The translations under genes and the position numbers were made by a program. Below, piece after piece: positions 22,093 to 32,312 of a stretch of 37,016 bases of DNA (its first letter is position 1; every line of letters starts with the position of its first letter). The notes under the pieces are model-generated. The model ran no database searches. It had not been told where the DNA came from and saw only the letters and a list, made by a program, of their open reading frames with translations. Source of the DNA: an uncultured Collinsella sp. (lineage in GTDB: Bacteria > Actinomycetota > Coriobacteriia > Coriobacteriales > Coriobacteriaceae); NCBI GenBank assembly GCA_905210085.1, contig CAJLVJ010000014.1, forward strand, positions 1 through 37,016, given 5' to 3'.

Positions 22093-23196
22093 ATGGCGAC
22101 GATGAACGAAAAAGATTACTACGAGATTCTGGGTGTCTCCAAGGACGCCACCTCGCGTGATATTCAAAAGGCCTTCCAGCAAAAGGCCCGCAAGCTCCAT
22201 CCGGACGTCAACAAAGAGCCGGATGCCGAGGAAAAGTTTAAAGAGGCTTCCGAGGCCTACGCCGTGCTTTCGGACGAGCAGAAGCGTTCGCGCTACGACG
22301 CCATGCGTTCGGGCAATCCCTTTGCCGGTGCTCCTACGGCTTCGCCCTATGGTGGCGGCTACGCCGGCAGCACGGGTTATGGCAATCCTTTTGAGGGCGG
22401 CTTTCCTTTTGGCGGTGCCTGGGGCCAGCAGCGTCGTGGGCAGGCTGCCTATAATCCCGAGAACGGTGCCAACGTGGTCGTCGATATCAAACTCGACGCC
22501 AAGGAGGCCAAGGGCGGTGCCCGCAAGACCGTCCGCTACACGCGCTTCGATACCTGCGGTCATTGCGGTGGCTCGGGCTCCGTTTCGTCTGAGCATGCCC
22601 ATACCTGCCCGAGCTGCGGTGGTCGCGGCCACATCGACGTCGACCTGTCCTTCCTGTTTGGTGCGGGCACGTTCCAGTCGGTCTGCCCCGAGTGCGGCGG
22701 TTCCGGTAAGGTCGTGGCCGACCCCTGCCCTGATTGCGGTGGCAGCGGCCGTACTCGCGTAACCTCCGAGCAGACGATTGAGTTTCCTGCCGGCACGCAC
22801 GATGGCGACGAGGTCCGCATTAGCGGCATGGGTCATGCTGGCACCAACGGTGCCGCGGGCGGCGACCTGGTCGGCCGCGCCCATGTTGAGGCCGAGCGCT
22901 TGGAAGGCAAAGCTCGTACCGGTTTTTACCTGATGGGCATCGTGGCGCCGTTTTTGATACTCTCGGCCATCTCGGGCGTGTTCTCTGCCTTTGCCGTGAT
23001 GTGCTTTATTCCGTTTACCATGGGCCTGTTCATGGTGCTTTCGGACGGCGTGCTTCATCGCAGCTTGCTGTGGTGGAAGCGCGGTGCGATGCAGTTTGCC
23101 AATGGTTTTGCCAACGGCTTTATGTTCGCGCTCGTGTCGGTTTGGTTCGCGAGCTGCTCGCAACGGGCCATGCTTTCGCCGTACCAAATGCAATAA
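22093..23196 (+). CDS. Membrane-anchored DnaJ-like protein (J domain, zinc finger, C-terminal membrane segments)
   Basis: A 367-residue J-domain protein with an unusual tail. The J domain at about 6-70 has HPD at 36-38, so it should stimulate an Hsp70. A Gly/Phe-rich region runs over about 75-120. A zinc-finger region has four CxxC pairs (C155/C158, C172/C175, C198/C201, C212/C215). A short CTD-like stretch (TIEFPAGTHDGDEVRISGMGHAG) runs to about 262. Where normal DnaJ has the second substrate domain and dimer helix, this one has hydrophobic segments at about 278-319 (probably two helices) and about 341-356. The ATG at 22093 has AGGAGG nine bases upstream. A second, complete dnaJ follows 81 bp downstream. 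Membrane recruitment of DnaK is inferred. Confidence 0.88.
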   Translation: MATMNEKDYYEILGVSKDATSRDIQKAFQQKARKLHPDVNKEPDAEEKFKEASEAYAVLSDEQKRSRYDAMRSGNPFAGAPTASPYGGGYAGSTGYGNPFEGGFPFGGAWGQQRRGQAAYNPENGANVVVDIKLDAKEAKGGARKTVRYTRFDTCGHCGGSGSVSSEHAHTCPSCGGRGHIDVDLSFLFGAGTFQSVCPECGGSGKVVADPCPDCGGSGRTRVTSEQTIEFPAGTHDGDEVRISGMGHAGTNGAAGGDLVGRAHVEAERLEGKARTGFYLMGIVAPFLILSAISGVFSAFAVMCFIPFTMGLFMVLSDGVLHRSLLWWKRGAMQFANGFANGFMFALVSVWFASCSQRAMLSPYQMQ

Positions 23197-23277
23197 CATC
23201 AAACCCTCTGTTTGCGGTCGGCCCAGCTTGGGTATAGGACGCACTGTGACAATAATGAAAGTCGGAAGGATTCGGTC

Positions 23278-24426
23278 GTGTCGGAAAATAGGGATTACTA
23301 CGAGGTGCTTGGCGTCGACAGGGATGCCGACGCGCGGACGATTAAGCGTGCGTTTCTAAAGAAGGCCCGTACCGTACACCCGGATGTTTCGGACGACCCC
23401 GAGGCCGAGGCCAAGTTCAAGGAGCTCAACGAGGCCTATTCCGTTCTTTCCGATGAGCAGAAGCGTGCTAACTACGACCGTTACGGCATTGCCGACGGCC
23501 CTGGTGGTTCGGGCTACGTCGATATCAACGATATCTTTGGTGGCATGGGCATGGACGACTTGTTCTCGTCGTTCTTTGGCGGCGGTGCCGGCGGTGGCGC
23601 CCGCAGCCGTCGTGAGCGTCGTCGCGGACGAGACATGGCCATCTCGCTTTCGGTGACGCTCGAGGAGGCGGCGCTCGGCTGCAAAAAGACAATCAGCTAT
23701 GACCGCCTTGCTCCTTGCGAGGACTGCAATGGCACCGGTAGGGCAGAGGGCGCACAGGAAAAGCAGTGTGGCCGCTGCCACGGTACGGGCTACGTCACGA
23801 CGGTTCAGCGATCGTTTTTGGGCCAGGTTCAGTCTTCCTCGCCTTGCCCCGACTGCCATGGCGAGGGCACGGTTATCGACCATCCCTGCGAGACCTGCGA
23901 CGGTCAAGGCCGCACGCCTTCGCACGAAAAGATCGACATCGATATTCCCGCCGGCGTTTCGACCGGTCGCCAGCTGCGCGTGAGCGGCTTTGGCGAGGCC
24001 GGCCTTCGCGGCGAGCCTTCGGGCGACCTGATTGTCAACGTGCGCGTTTCCGACCATGAGCGCTTTAAGCGCAACGGGGACGACCTGTACCTGGTGAGCG
24101 ATATCTCGATTGCGCAGGCCGCACTCGGCTGCGAGATCGAGGTCGAGGGCATTATGCCCGACGAGGTCGTTAAGGTGACGGTTCCCGCCGGCGCCCAGTA
24201 CGGCGACACCGTGAGCGTCAATAATTACGGCATGCCGCGCATTGGCGGTGGCGGTTCGCGTGGCCGCCTGATCGTGCAACTGCGCGTGGTCGTTCCCACC
24301 AATCTTTCCAATAAGCAGCGCGAGCTGCTCCGTGCTTTTGCCGATGAGATGGGCGATGACGTCGCTTCCGGTAAGAAGTCGGTGACCGACCGTATCAAGA
24401 GTGCCCTCGACGATATCCTCGATTAA
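23278..24426 (+). CDS. dnaJ: Chaperone protein DnaJ
   Basis: A 382-residue type I (class A) Hsp40. The J domain (about 5-70, with HPD), Gly-rich region, four CxxCxGxG zinc motifs (CEDCNGTG, CGRCHGTG, CPDCHGEG, CETCDGQG) and both C-terminal substrate domains are present. It delivers unfolded proteins to DnaK and stimulates its ATPase. The GTG at 23278 has GGAAGGA seven bases upstream; the frame extends upstream without support. It is followed after nine bases by mtaB. dnaK and grpE are not in the window. Confidence 0.95.
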   Translation: MSENRDYYEVLGVDRDADARTIKRAFLKKARTVHPDVSDDPEAEAKFKELNEAYSVLSDEQKRANYDRYGIADGPGGSGYVDINDIFGGMGMDDLFSSFFGGGAGGGARSRRERRRGRDMAISLSVTLEEAALGCKKTISYDRLAPCEDCNGTGRAEGAQEKQCGRCHGTGYVTTVQRSFLGQVQSSSPCPDCHGEGTVIDHPCETCDGQGRTPSHEKIDIDIPAGVSTGRQLRVSGFGEAGLRGEPSGDLIVNVRVSDHERFKRNGDDLYLVSDISIAQAALGCEIEVEGIMPDEVVKVTVPAGAQYGDTVSVNNYGMPRIGGGGSRGRLIVQLRVVVPTNLSNKQRELLRAFADEMGDDVASGKKSVTDRIKSALDDILD

Positions 24427-24435
24427 GGAGCCCGC

Positions 24436-25728
24436 GTGCTCGCACCCCATATTTCCGTCGTCAACCTCGGCTGCCGTGTCAACCGGGTTGAGTCTGATCG
24501 TATCACTGCCGATCTTATGCGCTTGGGCTTTGCTATTGTGGAGCCCCAGGATGCCGATCTGATCGTCATTAACACTTGTGCCGTTACGGGCGAGGCCGAG
24601 GCCAAGACCCGTAAGGCCGTCCGTCATGCGCTGGCCCATCCAAACGAGCCCTATGTGGTCGTGACCGGATGCGTGGTCAATTTGCATCCCGAGGAGCTGT
24701 CGGAGCTTTCGGATCGCGTGATTGCCGAGCCGTCCAAGATAGATGTCGCCGAACGTGTATGCGAGGTGCTGGGTGTTGAGTCCGATAGCGTTCCCGCCTG
24801 CAGCGATGGCGAGGTGGTCGATGCGCTCGGTCGCTCTCGCCTGGGCGTGAAGATTCAGGATGGCTGCAACCATCGCTGCACCTATTGCATTGTGTGGAAG
24901 GCGCGCGGCCCCGAGCGCTCCGTGCCCGTCGAGTCCGTGCTCGAGCAAGTTCGCGAGGCCCAGGAGGCCGGCGTGCCCGAGGTGGTGCTGACCGGTGTGA
25001 ACCTGGGTGCCTACGATGGCAAGAGCGCGACCGACGAGCACGTCGAAATCGATGAGCTGCTCGTGGCCATCATGGAGCGCACGTCTATTCCGCATGTGCG
25101 CATTTCCTCGGTCGAGCCCATGGATATCTCCGAGCGCCTTCTTAAGGTTATGGCGCGCTACCCGCAGCGTATCGCCCCGTTTTTGCACCTGCCCGTGCAG
25201 TCCGGCTGCACGGCGACCCTGCATCGCATGGGCCGTCCCTATAGCGCCGAAGCCTTTGAGGACACGGTGCGTATGATTCGCGCCAACTTGCCCCAGGCGT
25301 CCCTTTCGTGCGATGTCATCGTCGGTTTTCCTGGTGAGACGGACGAGGAGTTCGAGGAGTCGCTGGCGCTGTGCCGCCGTGTGGGTTTCTCGCGTATGCA
25401 CGTGTTTCGCTACAGCAAGCGTCCCGGTACCCTTGCTGCCGACATGCCCGACCAGGTGCCACCCGAGGTTATGGCCGAGCGCAGCCGCCGTATGCGGGCC
25501 GCCGCACAGGAGCTCGCTATTGCCGACGCTCGTCGTCGCGTGGGCACGGTCGAGCGTGCCGTGCTCGAGTATGGTGACAACCTGACGCTCGGCTCGTTCC
25601 ATCATGCCCGTCTTGACGATACCTGTGGACTTACAGCCCCGTGCCTGCTCGATGTTGCTATCATCGGAGTCGATGATTCCGGCTTGGTCCATGCACGCAG
25701 GGAGGTTCATGGAAGCCTCGAAGATTAG
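24436..25728 (+). CDS. mtaB: tRNA (N6-threonylcarbamoyladenosine-C2) methylthiotransferase MtaB
   Basis: A 430-residue radical SAM methylthiotransferase that converts t6A37 to ms2t6A37 in tRNAs reading ANN codons. The UPF0004 domain holds the auxiliary cluster cysteines C13, C48 and C79 (NLGCRVN, INTCAVTG, VTGCVV). The radical SAM motif is C144-x3-C148-x2-C151 in DGCNHRCTYC. The C-terminal part is a TRAM-like domain. MtaB rather than MiaB is indicated by VNLGCRVNR and CAVTGEAEAKTRK. The GTG at 24436 has AAGGAG five bases upstream. The end overlaps phoH by 20 bp. Confidence 0.93.
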   Translation: MLAPHISVVNLGCRVNRVESDRITADLMRLGFAIVEPQDADLIVINTCAVTGEAEAKTRKAVRHALAHPNEPYVVVTGCVVNLHPEELSELSDRVIAEPSKIDVAERVCEVLGVESDSVPACSDGEVVDALGRSRLGVKIQDGCNHRCTYCIVWKARGPERSVPVESVLEQVREAQEAGVPEVVLTGVNLGAYDGKSATDEHVEIDELLVAIMERTSIPHVRISSVEPMDISERLLKVMARYPQRIAPFLHLPVQSGCTATLHRMGRPYSAEAFEDTVRMIRANLPQASLSCDVIVGFPGETDEEFEESLALCRRVGFSRMHVFRYSKRPGTLAADMPDQVPPEVMAERSRRMRAAAQELAIADARRRVGTVERAVLEYGDNLTLGSFHHARLDDTCGLTAPCLLDVAIIGVDDSGLVHARREVHGSLED

Positions 25729-26695
25729 ACTTACCGTTCCCGAGGGAATTGATCCCTCGTGCGTTTTGGGCGCCGGCGACGGCGTCCTTCGCGTGCTCGA
25801 GAGCTTGGTTCGCGCTCACGTGGTCGCCCGTGGCGATAGCATCGCCGTGAGCGGCGACCCGGACGAGGTCGAACTCGTGGTGCGTTTTTTCGAACATGCC
25901 TTTCGTGAGGCTGCTGCCGGGTGCACGCTTTCTGCCGACGATGTCTCGCGCTGTCTGGCCGTTCTGCGCGACGGTGAGCACGAGGCTACGTCGCTTCGCG
26001 ATGACGTGCTGCTTTCGTATCGCGGCCGTGTCATTCGTCCCAAGACGCTCGGGCAAAAGCGCTATGTGGATGCCATTCGCTTGCATACCATCACCTTTGG
26101 CTTGGGTCCTGCCGGTACCGGTAAGACCTATCTGGCCATGGCGCTCGCCGTTGCCGCGCTCAAGCGTCACGAGGTGGGCCGTCTGATCTTGACGCGTCCG
26201 GTTGTCGAGGCGGGGGAGAATCTGGGCTTTTTGCCCGGTACTCTTGAGGAAAAGATCGATCCCTACATGCGTCCGCTCTACGACGCCCTTTTTGACATGA
26301 TGGATCGCGAGCGCACCGATGAGCTTATGGAGCGCGGCGTGATCGAGATCGCCCCGCTTGCCTACATGCGCGGCCGCACGCTGAGCGATGCCTTCGTGGT
26401 GCTCGACGAGGCGCAAAATACCACGCCCGAGCAGATGAAGATGTTCCTGACGCGCTTGGGCTTTAACTCTAAGTTCGTGATTACCGGCGACCTGAGCCAG
26501 CGTGACCTGGTGGGTCGTCGTGGTGGCTTGACGGATGTCGAGAAGATTTTGGGCCGTGTTGACGATGTGGCGTTTGCGCACCTGGAGCGCGCCGACGTGG
26601 TGCGCCATGCCCTGGTGGGTCGTATCGTCGAGGCATATGAAGCTTATGATGACGTGCGCGAGCAGCGCCCGCGCGACCGAAAGGAGTCCCGTTGA
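25709..26695 (+). CDS. phoH: PhoH-family ATPase
   Basis: A 328-residue PhoH/PhoL-type P-loop ATPase. It has an N-terminal small domain, Walker A GPAGTGKTYLAMALAV in the middle of the protein and Walker B VVLDEAQNTT. The ATG at 25709 has GGGAGG just upstream and lies inside the last codons of mtaB. PhoH next to ybeY is a widely conserved pair, and the PhoH relatives in this position are linked to RNA metabolism. Phosphate regulation is not indicated by anything here. It overlaps the ybeY start by four bases. Confidence 0.93.
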   Translation: MEASKIRLTVPEGIDPSCVLGAGDGVLRVLESLVRAHVVARGDSIAVSGDPDEVELVVRFFEHAFREAAAGCTLSADDVSRCLAVLRDGEHEATSLRDDVLLSYRGRVIRPKTLGQKRYVDAIRLHTITFGLGPAGTGKTYLAMALAVAALKRHEVGRLILTRPVVEAGENLGFLPGTLEEKIDPYMRPLYDALFDMMDRERTDELMERGVIEIAPLAYMRGRTLSDAFVVLDEAQNTTPEQMKMFLTRLGFNSKFVITGDLSQRDLVGRRGGLTDVEKILGRVDDVAFAHLERADVVRHALVGRIVEAYEAYDDVREQRPRDRKESR

Positions 26696-27201
26696 GTGTA
26701 TTGATCAGCAACGATGCCGAGCTCGATACGCTGCTCGACGCGCAGGAGGTGGAGCACATCTGCGAGGTTGTGCTTGCCGCCGAGGGCGTTGAACGTGAAG
26801 TCGAGATTTCCCTTTCGTATGTCGACGAGGACGAGATGCACGAGCTCAACCACGAGTGGCGCGGTATCGACCGCACCACCGATGTGCTCTCGTTTGAGTG
26901 CGATTCGGCCTTTGACGATGACATTCCCGCCGATGAGACGCTCGAGCTCGGCGATATTATCCTTGCCCCGCAGGTTATTGCCCGTCAGGCCCCCGGTTTT
27001 GGCAATAGCCCCGCTGACGAGTGCCGTCTGATGCTCGTACACGGAATGCTGCACCTGCTGGGCTATGACCACATCGAGGACGACGAGGCCGAGGTCATGG
27101 AGGCCCGCGAGGACGCCATCCTGCGCGATCTGGCGCTCGAGCGCGGCGAGGACCCCAAGCTGGTCCACGTCGGCCCCATCACCAACCACGCCCACGACTA
27201 G
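26692..27201 (+). CDS. ybeY: Endoribonuclease / rRNA maturation factor YbeY
   Basis: A 169-residue zinc protein needed for 16S rRNA 3' maturation and ribosome quality control. The H3-x5-H zinc motif is HGMLHLLGYDH with H117, H121 and H127. The upstream family motif LNHEWRGIDRTTDVLSFE at about 52-69 is present. The start is an unusual TTG at 26692, placed by AAGGAG five bases upstream; no in-frame ATG or GTG is nearby. It overlaps the phoH stop (TTGA). A short acidic/charged C-terminal tail with His residues follows the conserved core. Confidence 0.94.
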   Translation: MSVLISNDAELDTLLDAQEVEHICEVVLAAEGVEREVEISLSYVDEDEMHELNHEWRGIDRTTDVLSFECDSAFDDDIPADETLELGDIILAPQVIARQAPGFGNSPADECRLMLVHGMLHLLGYDHIEDDEAEVMEAREDAILRDLALERGEDPKLVHVGPITNHAHD

Positions 27202-27210
27202 GAGCCGTCT

Positions 27211-27588
27211 ATGATTCCCGGATCGAACAAGGACCATCCGTCCTTCTTTAAGTCGTTTTCCTACGCCATGGAGGGCTTCGTTACCGCCGTCAAGACCGAG
27301 CGCAACATCAAGGTCATGCTCGTTGCGGGCGTGTGTACCGTCATTGCCGGCTGCATCGTGGGACTCGACATTGCCGAGTGGGCCACGATTATCATCTGCT
27401 GTGGCCTGGTGATTCACGGCGAGCTGTGCAACACCGCTATGGAGGCCATCGTCGACCTGGCGACCCAGGAGCTCCATCCGCTGGCCAAGCGTGCGAAGGA
27501 CATCGCCGCCGCCTCTGTATACATTCTTTCCATCACCGCCGCGATTGTGGGCGTGCTGGTATTTGCCCACGCGCTCGGCTTTATTTAG
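27211..27588 (+). CDS. dgkA: Diacylglycerol/undecaprenol kinase (DgkA family)
   Basis: A 125-residue integral membrane kinase with three hydrophobic helices at about 35-53, 56-72 and 98-122. The active-site signature is ELCNTAMEAIVDL, with DIAAASVYILS further on. Gram-positive members phosphorylate undecaprenol, supplying the lipid carrier for cell-wall synthesis, so that role is more likely than diacylglycerol recycling; this is inference from the family. The ATG at 27211 has GGAG seven bases upstream. It lies between ybeY and era, a conserved Gram-positive order. Confidence 0.92.
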   Translation: MIPGSNKDHPSFFKSFSYAMEGFVTAVKTERNIKVMLVAGVCTVIAGCIVGLDIAEWATIIICCGLVIHGELCNTAMEAIVDLATQELHPLAKRAKDIAAASVYILSITAAIVGVLVFAHALGFI

Positions 27589-27600
27589 AAAGGGATTCCC

Positions 27601-28632
27601 ATGTCCGACAATATGCAGCCTATCGATGAGATTTTGGATGACGAGGCCGAGGAGTTCGACCCGTTTGAGGGCATGAGCGACGAGGAACTCGACGCCCTGT
27701 GCGACGAGGATGAGAACCTCGCGGGCTTTGGTGACGTGGAACCCGGTTTCCGCAGCGGCTTTGTGGCCCTGGTCGGACGCCCCAACGCCGGCAAGTCCAC
27801 GCTGCTTAATGCCTGCTATGGCAAAAAGGTCGCCATCACCTCGCCGGTGGCACAGACGACCCGCCGTCGCATGCGCGCCGTCGTCAACCGTCCCGGCTAC
27901 CAGCTGGTCTTTGTCGATACCCCGGGTATTCATAAGCCCAAGGACGGCCTGGGGTCCGAGCTCAACAAGAGCGCACTGTTCGAGTTAAACGATGTCGACG
28001 TCGTCGCGTTTTTGATTGATGCCACCAAGCCGATCGGCAGGGGAGACGCCTGGGTTGCCGAGCGCGTCAAGAACGCTCGTTCCAAGAAGGTCCTGGTGCT
28101 CACCAAGGCCGATGAGGCCGACCCCGCACAGGTCATGGAGCAGCTTAAGGCTGCCCACGAGCTTATGGAATATGACGACGAGATTGTGACGTCGTCGGTC
28201 AAGAACTTCAACGTCGATGCCTTTATAGAGACCGTTGCGCACTTTTTGCCCGAGGGTCCGCGTTGGTTCCCCGAGGACATGGGTACTGACGCTTCCGATG
28301 AGACGCTCGTTGCCGAGTTTGTGCGCGAGAAGGTCTTGCGCCGCACCCGTGATGAGATTCCGCACTCCGTTGGCGTGATCTGCGATGCGCTCGAGCAGAC
28401 CAAGAAGGTACTGCGCGTGCACGCCACCATTTACGTCGAGCGCGAGGGCCAAAAGGGCATCATCATCGGCAAGGGCGGCGAGATGATCAAGCATGTCGGC
28501 ATTGATGCCCGTCGTGACCTTGAGCGTATCTTTGGCACTCAGGTCTTTTTGGAGCTCGACGTGAAGGTCAAGGCCGGCTGGCGCGATGACGAGGCGCAAA
28601 TCCGCCGCTTTGGCTATAACGCCGAGGATTAA
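27601..28632 (+). CDS. era: GTPase Era with acidic N-terminal extension
   Basis: A 343-residue GTPase that binds the 3' end of 16S rRNA and assists 30S assembly. It has G1 GRPNAGKST at 59-67, G3 DTPGIHK, G4 TKAD, and a C-terminal KH domain (GIIIGKGGEMIKHVG). The usual length is about 300 residues. The extra ~50 residues at the N-terminus are strongly acidic (DEILDDEAEEFDPFEGMSD at 9-27), with no known domain. The ATG at 27601 has AAAGGG seven bases upstream, so the extension is probably translated. The stop codon lies in the loop of a hairpin that ends one base before recO. Confidence 0.95.
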   Translation: MSDNMQPIDEILDDEAEEFDPFEGMSDEELDALCDEDENLAGFGDVEPGFRSGFVALVGRPNAGKSTLLNACYGKKVAITSPVAQTTRRRMRAVVNRPGYQLVFVDTPGIHKPKDGLGSELNKSALFELNDVDVVAFLIDATKPIGRGDAWVAERVKNARSKKVLVLTKADEADPAQVMEQLKAAHELMEYDDEIVTSSVKNFNVDAFIETVAHFLPEGPRWFPEDMGTDASDETLVAEFVREKVLRRTRDEIPHSVGVICDALEQTKKVLRVHATIYVEREGQKGIIIGKGGEMIKHVGIDARRDLERIFGTQVFLELDVKVKAGWRDDEAQIRRFGYNAED

Positions 28633-28643
28633 GCCTCGGCGTT
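28618..28643 (+). promoter_or_regulatory. Perfect hairpin over the era stop, adjoining the recO start
   Basis: AACGCCGAGG (28618-28627) pairs perfectly with 28634-28643 around a 6-nt loop that contains the era TAA (28630-28632). One base later comes the recO ATG. No T run follows, so it is not a terminator. It occupies exactly where a recO ribosome binding site should be. A ribosome finishing era would melt it, which suggests translational coupling. Confidence 0.7.
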
Positions 28644-28644
28644 C

Positions 28645-29394
28645 ATGGCAGGCTCTCGCACATATCGCACGAAGGTGCTCGTCCTCGACAAGACTAAGCT
28701 CAAGGAAACCGACCTGATCTTGACGATGCTCGACGAACGGGGGCGGCAGGTGCGTGCCGTGGCCAAGGGCGCACGTAAGCCTGGCGGTCGCCTTGCGGCC
28801 CGCTGCGAGCTCTTCTGCACCGTTGATATGCTGTTGGCGCATGGACGGTCGCTCGACGTGGTTTCTCAGGCCGAGCTTATGGAGGCGCCGCTCGGTGCTG
28901 CTCCTGACTACGAGACGACCTGTGCCGCCAGCGCGATTGCCGAGGTTGCGCGCGTGTGCTCGTTCGAGGATGCCGAGGATCCATTTACCTTTGCCATTAC
29001 ACAGCGGGCGCTCACGCTTGTCGGCAGCGGGCTCGACTCGGCACATATGGACCTGCTCGTGGCGGCCTTTGTCTTTAAACTGCTGTCGCACGTTGGTTAC
29101 CGACCCGATTTCTCGGCATGCGTGCTATGCGGAGACCCCATGCTGTCGTATTTTTCGCCCCAGGCGGGCGGCCTCATGTGCGGCTCATGCGCGTCGAGCG
29201 TTCCGGGCGCCGAGTTGGTCTCAACCGGCGAGGTCGCATGGCTTCGCGCCCTCATGTCCATGACGTTCGATTCCCTTATGGACGAGCGGATCGATCCGCA
29301 TACGGCTGCGTTTTTGCTGGGGCTTTCGCATGTTTGGGCCGCCACGCACACCGATCAGCGGCTCCGTGCGATGGAATTCATGTTGGGTCGGTGA
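28645..29394 (+). CDS. recO: DNA repair protein RecO
   Basis: A 249-residue recombination mediator that works with RecR (and RecF) to load RecA on single-stranded DNA. The N-terminal OB-fold (TYRTKVLVLDKTKLKETDLILTML) is followed by a helical domain and a zinc-finger region with CVLCGD and CGSC. The ATG at 28645 lies 12 bases after the era stop and has no Shine-Dalgarno sequence because a hairpin fills the spacer. The next unit (rpsO) has its own leader. Confidence 0.93.
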   Translation: MAGSRTYRTKVLVLDKTKLKETDLILTMLDERGRQVRAVAKGARKPGGRLAARCELFCTVDMLLAHGRSLDVVSQAELMEAPLGAAPDYETTCAASAIAEVARVCSFEDAEDPFTFAITQRALTLVGSGLDSAHMDLLVAAFVFKLLSHVGYRPDFSACVLCGDPMLSYFSPQAGGLMCGSCASSVPGAELVSTGEVAWLRALMSMTFDSLMDERIDPHTAAFLLGLSHVWAATHTDQRLRAMEFMLGR

Positions 29395-29459
29395 TGATGC
29401 GCAGGCGCGCGTCGCTTGTGGTAACATACCGACCTGTTAGTACCTCGACCTTGGATGTT

Positions 29460-29524
29460 CGCTCCACCGGCGGCTTCTCAGTCCGAGGCGAATAGAGTCG
29501 CCCACGGGCGACGCGAAACGAAAG
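29460..29524 (+). promoter_or_regulatory. rpsO leader with hairpins, possible S15 autoregulatory site
   Basis: The ~100-nt leader contains a GTCGCC/GGCGAC hairpin (29498-29513) just before the ribosome site. A longer-range TTCGC/GCGAA pairing lies upstream of it. S15 represses its own mRNA in several bacteria through different leader folds; involvement here is inference from position. Confidence 0.35.
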
Positions 29525-29532
29525 GTGAAACA

Positions 29533-29811
29533 ATGACTGTTTCCAAAGAGCGCAAGGCGGAGCTGACCGCCCAGTTCGGTAACTCCCCGGTCGATACCGG
29601 TAACCCCAAGGTTCAGGTCGCCATCCTGTCCGAGCGCATCAAGGAGCTGACCGAGCACATGAAGTCCCACCAGAAGGACTTCCACACCCGTCGTGGCCTG
29701 CTCATGCTCGTCGGCCGTCGTCGTCGTCTTCTCTCCTACATCAAGAAGAACGACATCGTCGAGTACCGTGAGCTCATCAAGGCTCTGGGCATCCGCGACA
29801 ACATCCAGTAA
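29533..29811 (+). CDS. rpsO: 30S ribosomal protein S15 (uS15)
   Basis: A 92-residue small-subunit protein that binds the central domain of 16S rRNA early in assembly. The conserved segments HxxDFHTRRGLLMLVGRRRRLL and YIKKNDIVEYRELIKALGIR are clear. The ATG at 29533 has AAAGGTG upstream; earlier in-frame starts lie in the leader. rpsO-pnp is the conserved pair, but here a terminator separates them. Confidence 0.96.
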   Translation: MTVSKERKAELTAQFGNSPVDTGNPKVQVAILSERIKELTEHMKSHQKDFHTRRGLLMLVGRRRRLLSYIKKNDIVEYRELIKALGIRDNIQ

Positions 29812-29828
29812 CGGATTTGTACATGCTA

Positions 29829-29859
29829 AGAGCGTCCTGCGCAGCGGGGCGCTCTTTTT
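29829..29859 (+). terminator. Intrinsic terminator between rpsO and pnp
   Basis: A 9-bp stem (29829-29837 with 29847-29855, one G-U pair) is followed by TTTTT (29855-29859). Partial read-through into pnp is likely, because I see no clear promoter in the 100-bp gap that follows. Confidence 0.85.
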
Positions 29860-29926
29860 GTGTAAGGGCGTGAACAATCACGCTCTGAAGCGTGGCGGGG
29901 GCAGGGGGCCCGCGTCACATGAGAAG

Positions 29927-29949
29927 CCCGCAGGCAAGGGGCCTGTGGG
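29927..29949 (+). promoter_or_regulatory. Hairpin directly before the pnp ribosome binding site
   Basis: A 9-bp stem (29927-29935 with 29941-29949, one G-U pair, 5-nt loop) ends two to three bases before TAAAGGAG. In E. coli, pnp is autoregulated through RNase III cleavage of a leader hairpin; a similar role here is inference. Confidence 0.45.
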
Positions 29950-29962
29950 GTAAAGGAGAACA

Positions 29963-32209
<2,247 letters not shown>

Positions 32210-32232
32210 CAGCTCCACATAAGCAGTTCAAC

Positions 32233-32263
32233 AAGGGCGACTCCGCAATGGGGTCGCCCTTTT
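32233..32263 (+). terminator. Intrinsic terminator of pnp
   Basis: A 12-bp stem (32233-32244 with 32250-32261, two or three non-Watson-Crick pairs near the loop) ends in TTTT (32260-32263). It lies 24 bp past the stop codon. Confidence 0.88.
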
Positions 32264-32312
32264 GCTTGCGCCCGGGAGGGACGCATATGAAGTTTCCTGC
32301 TCTACAGTCCTG

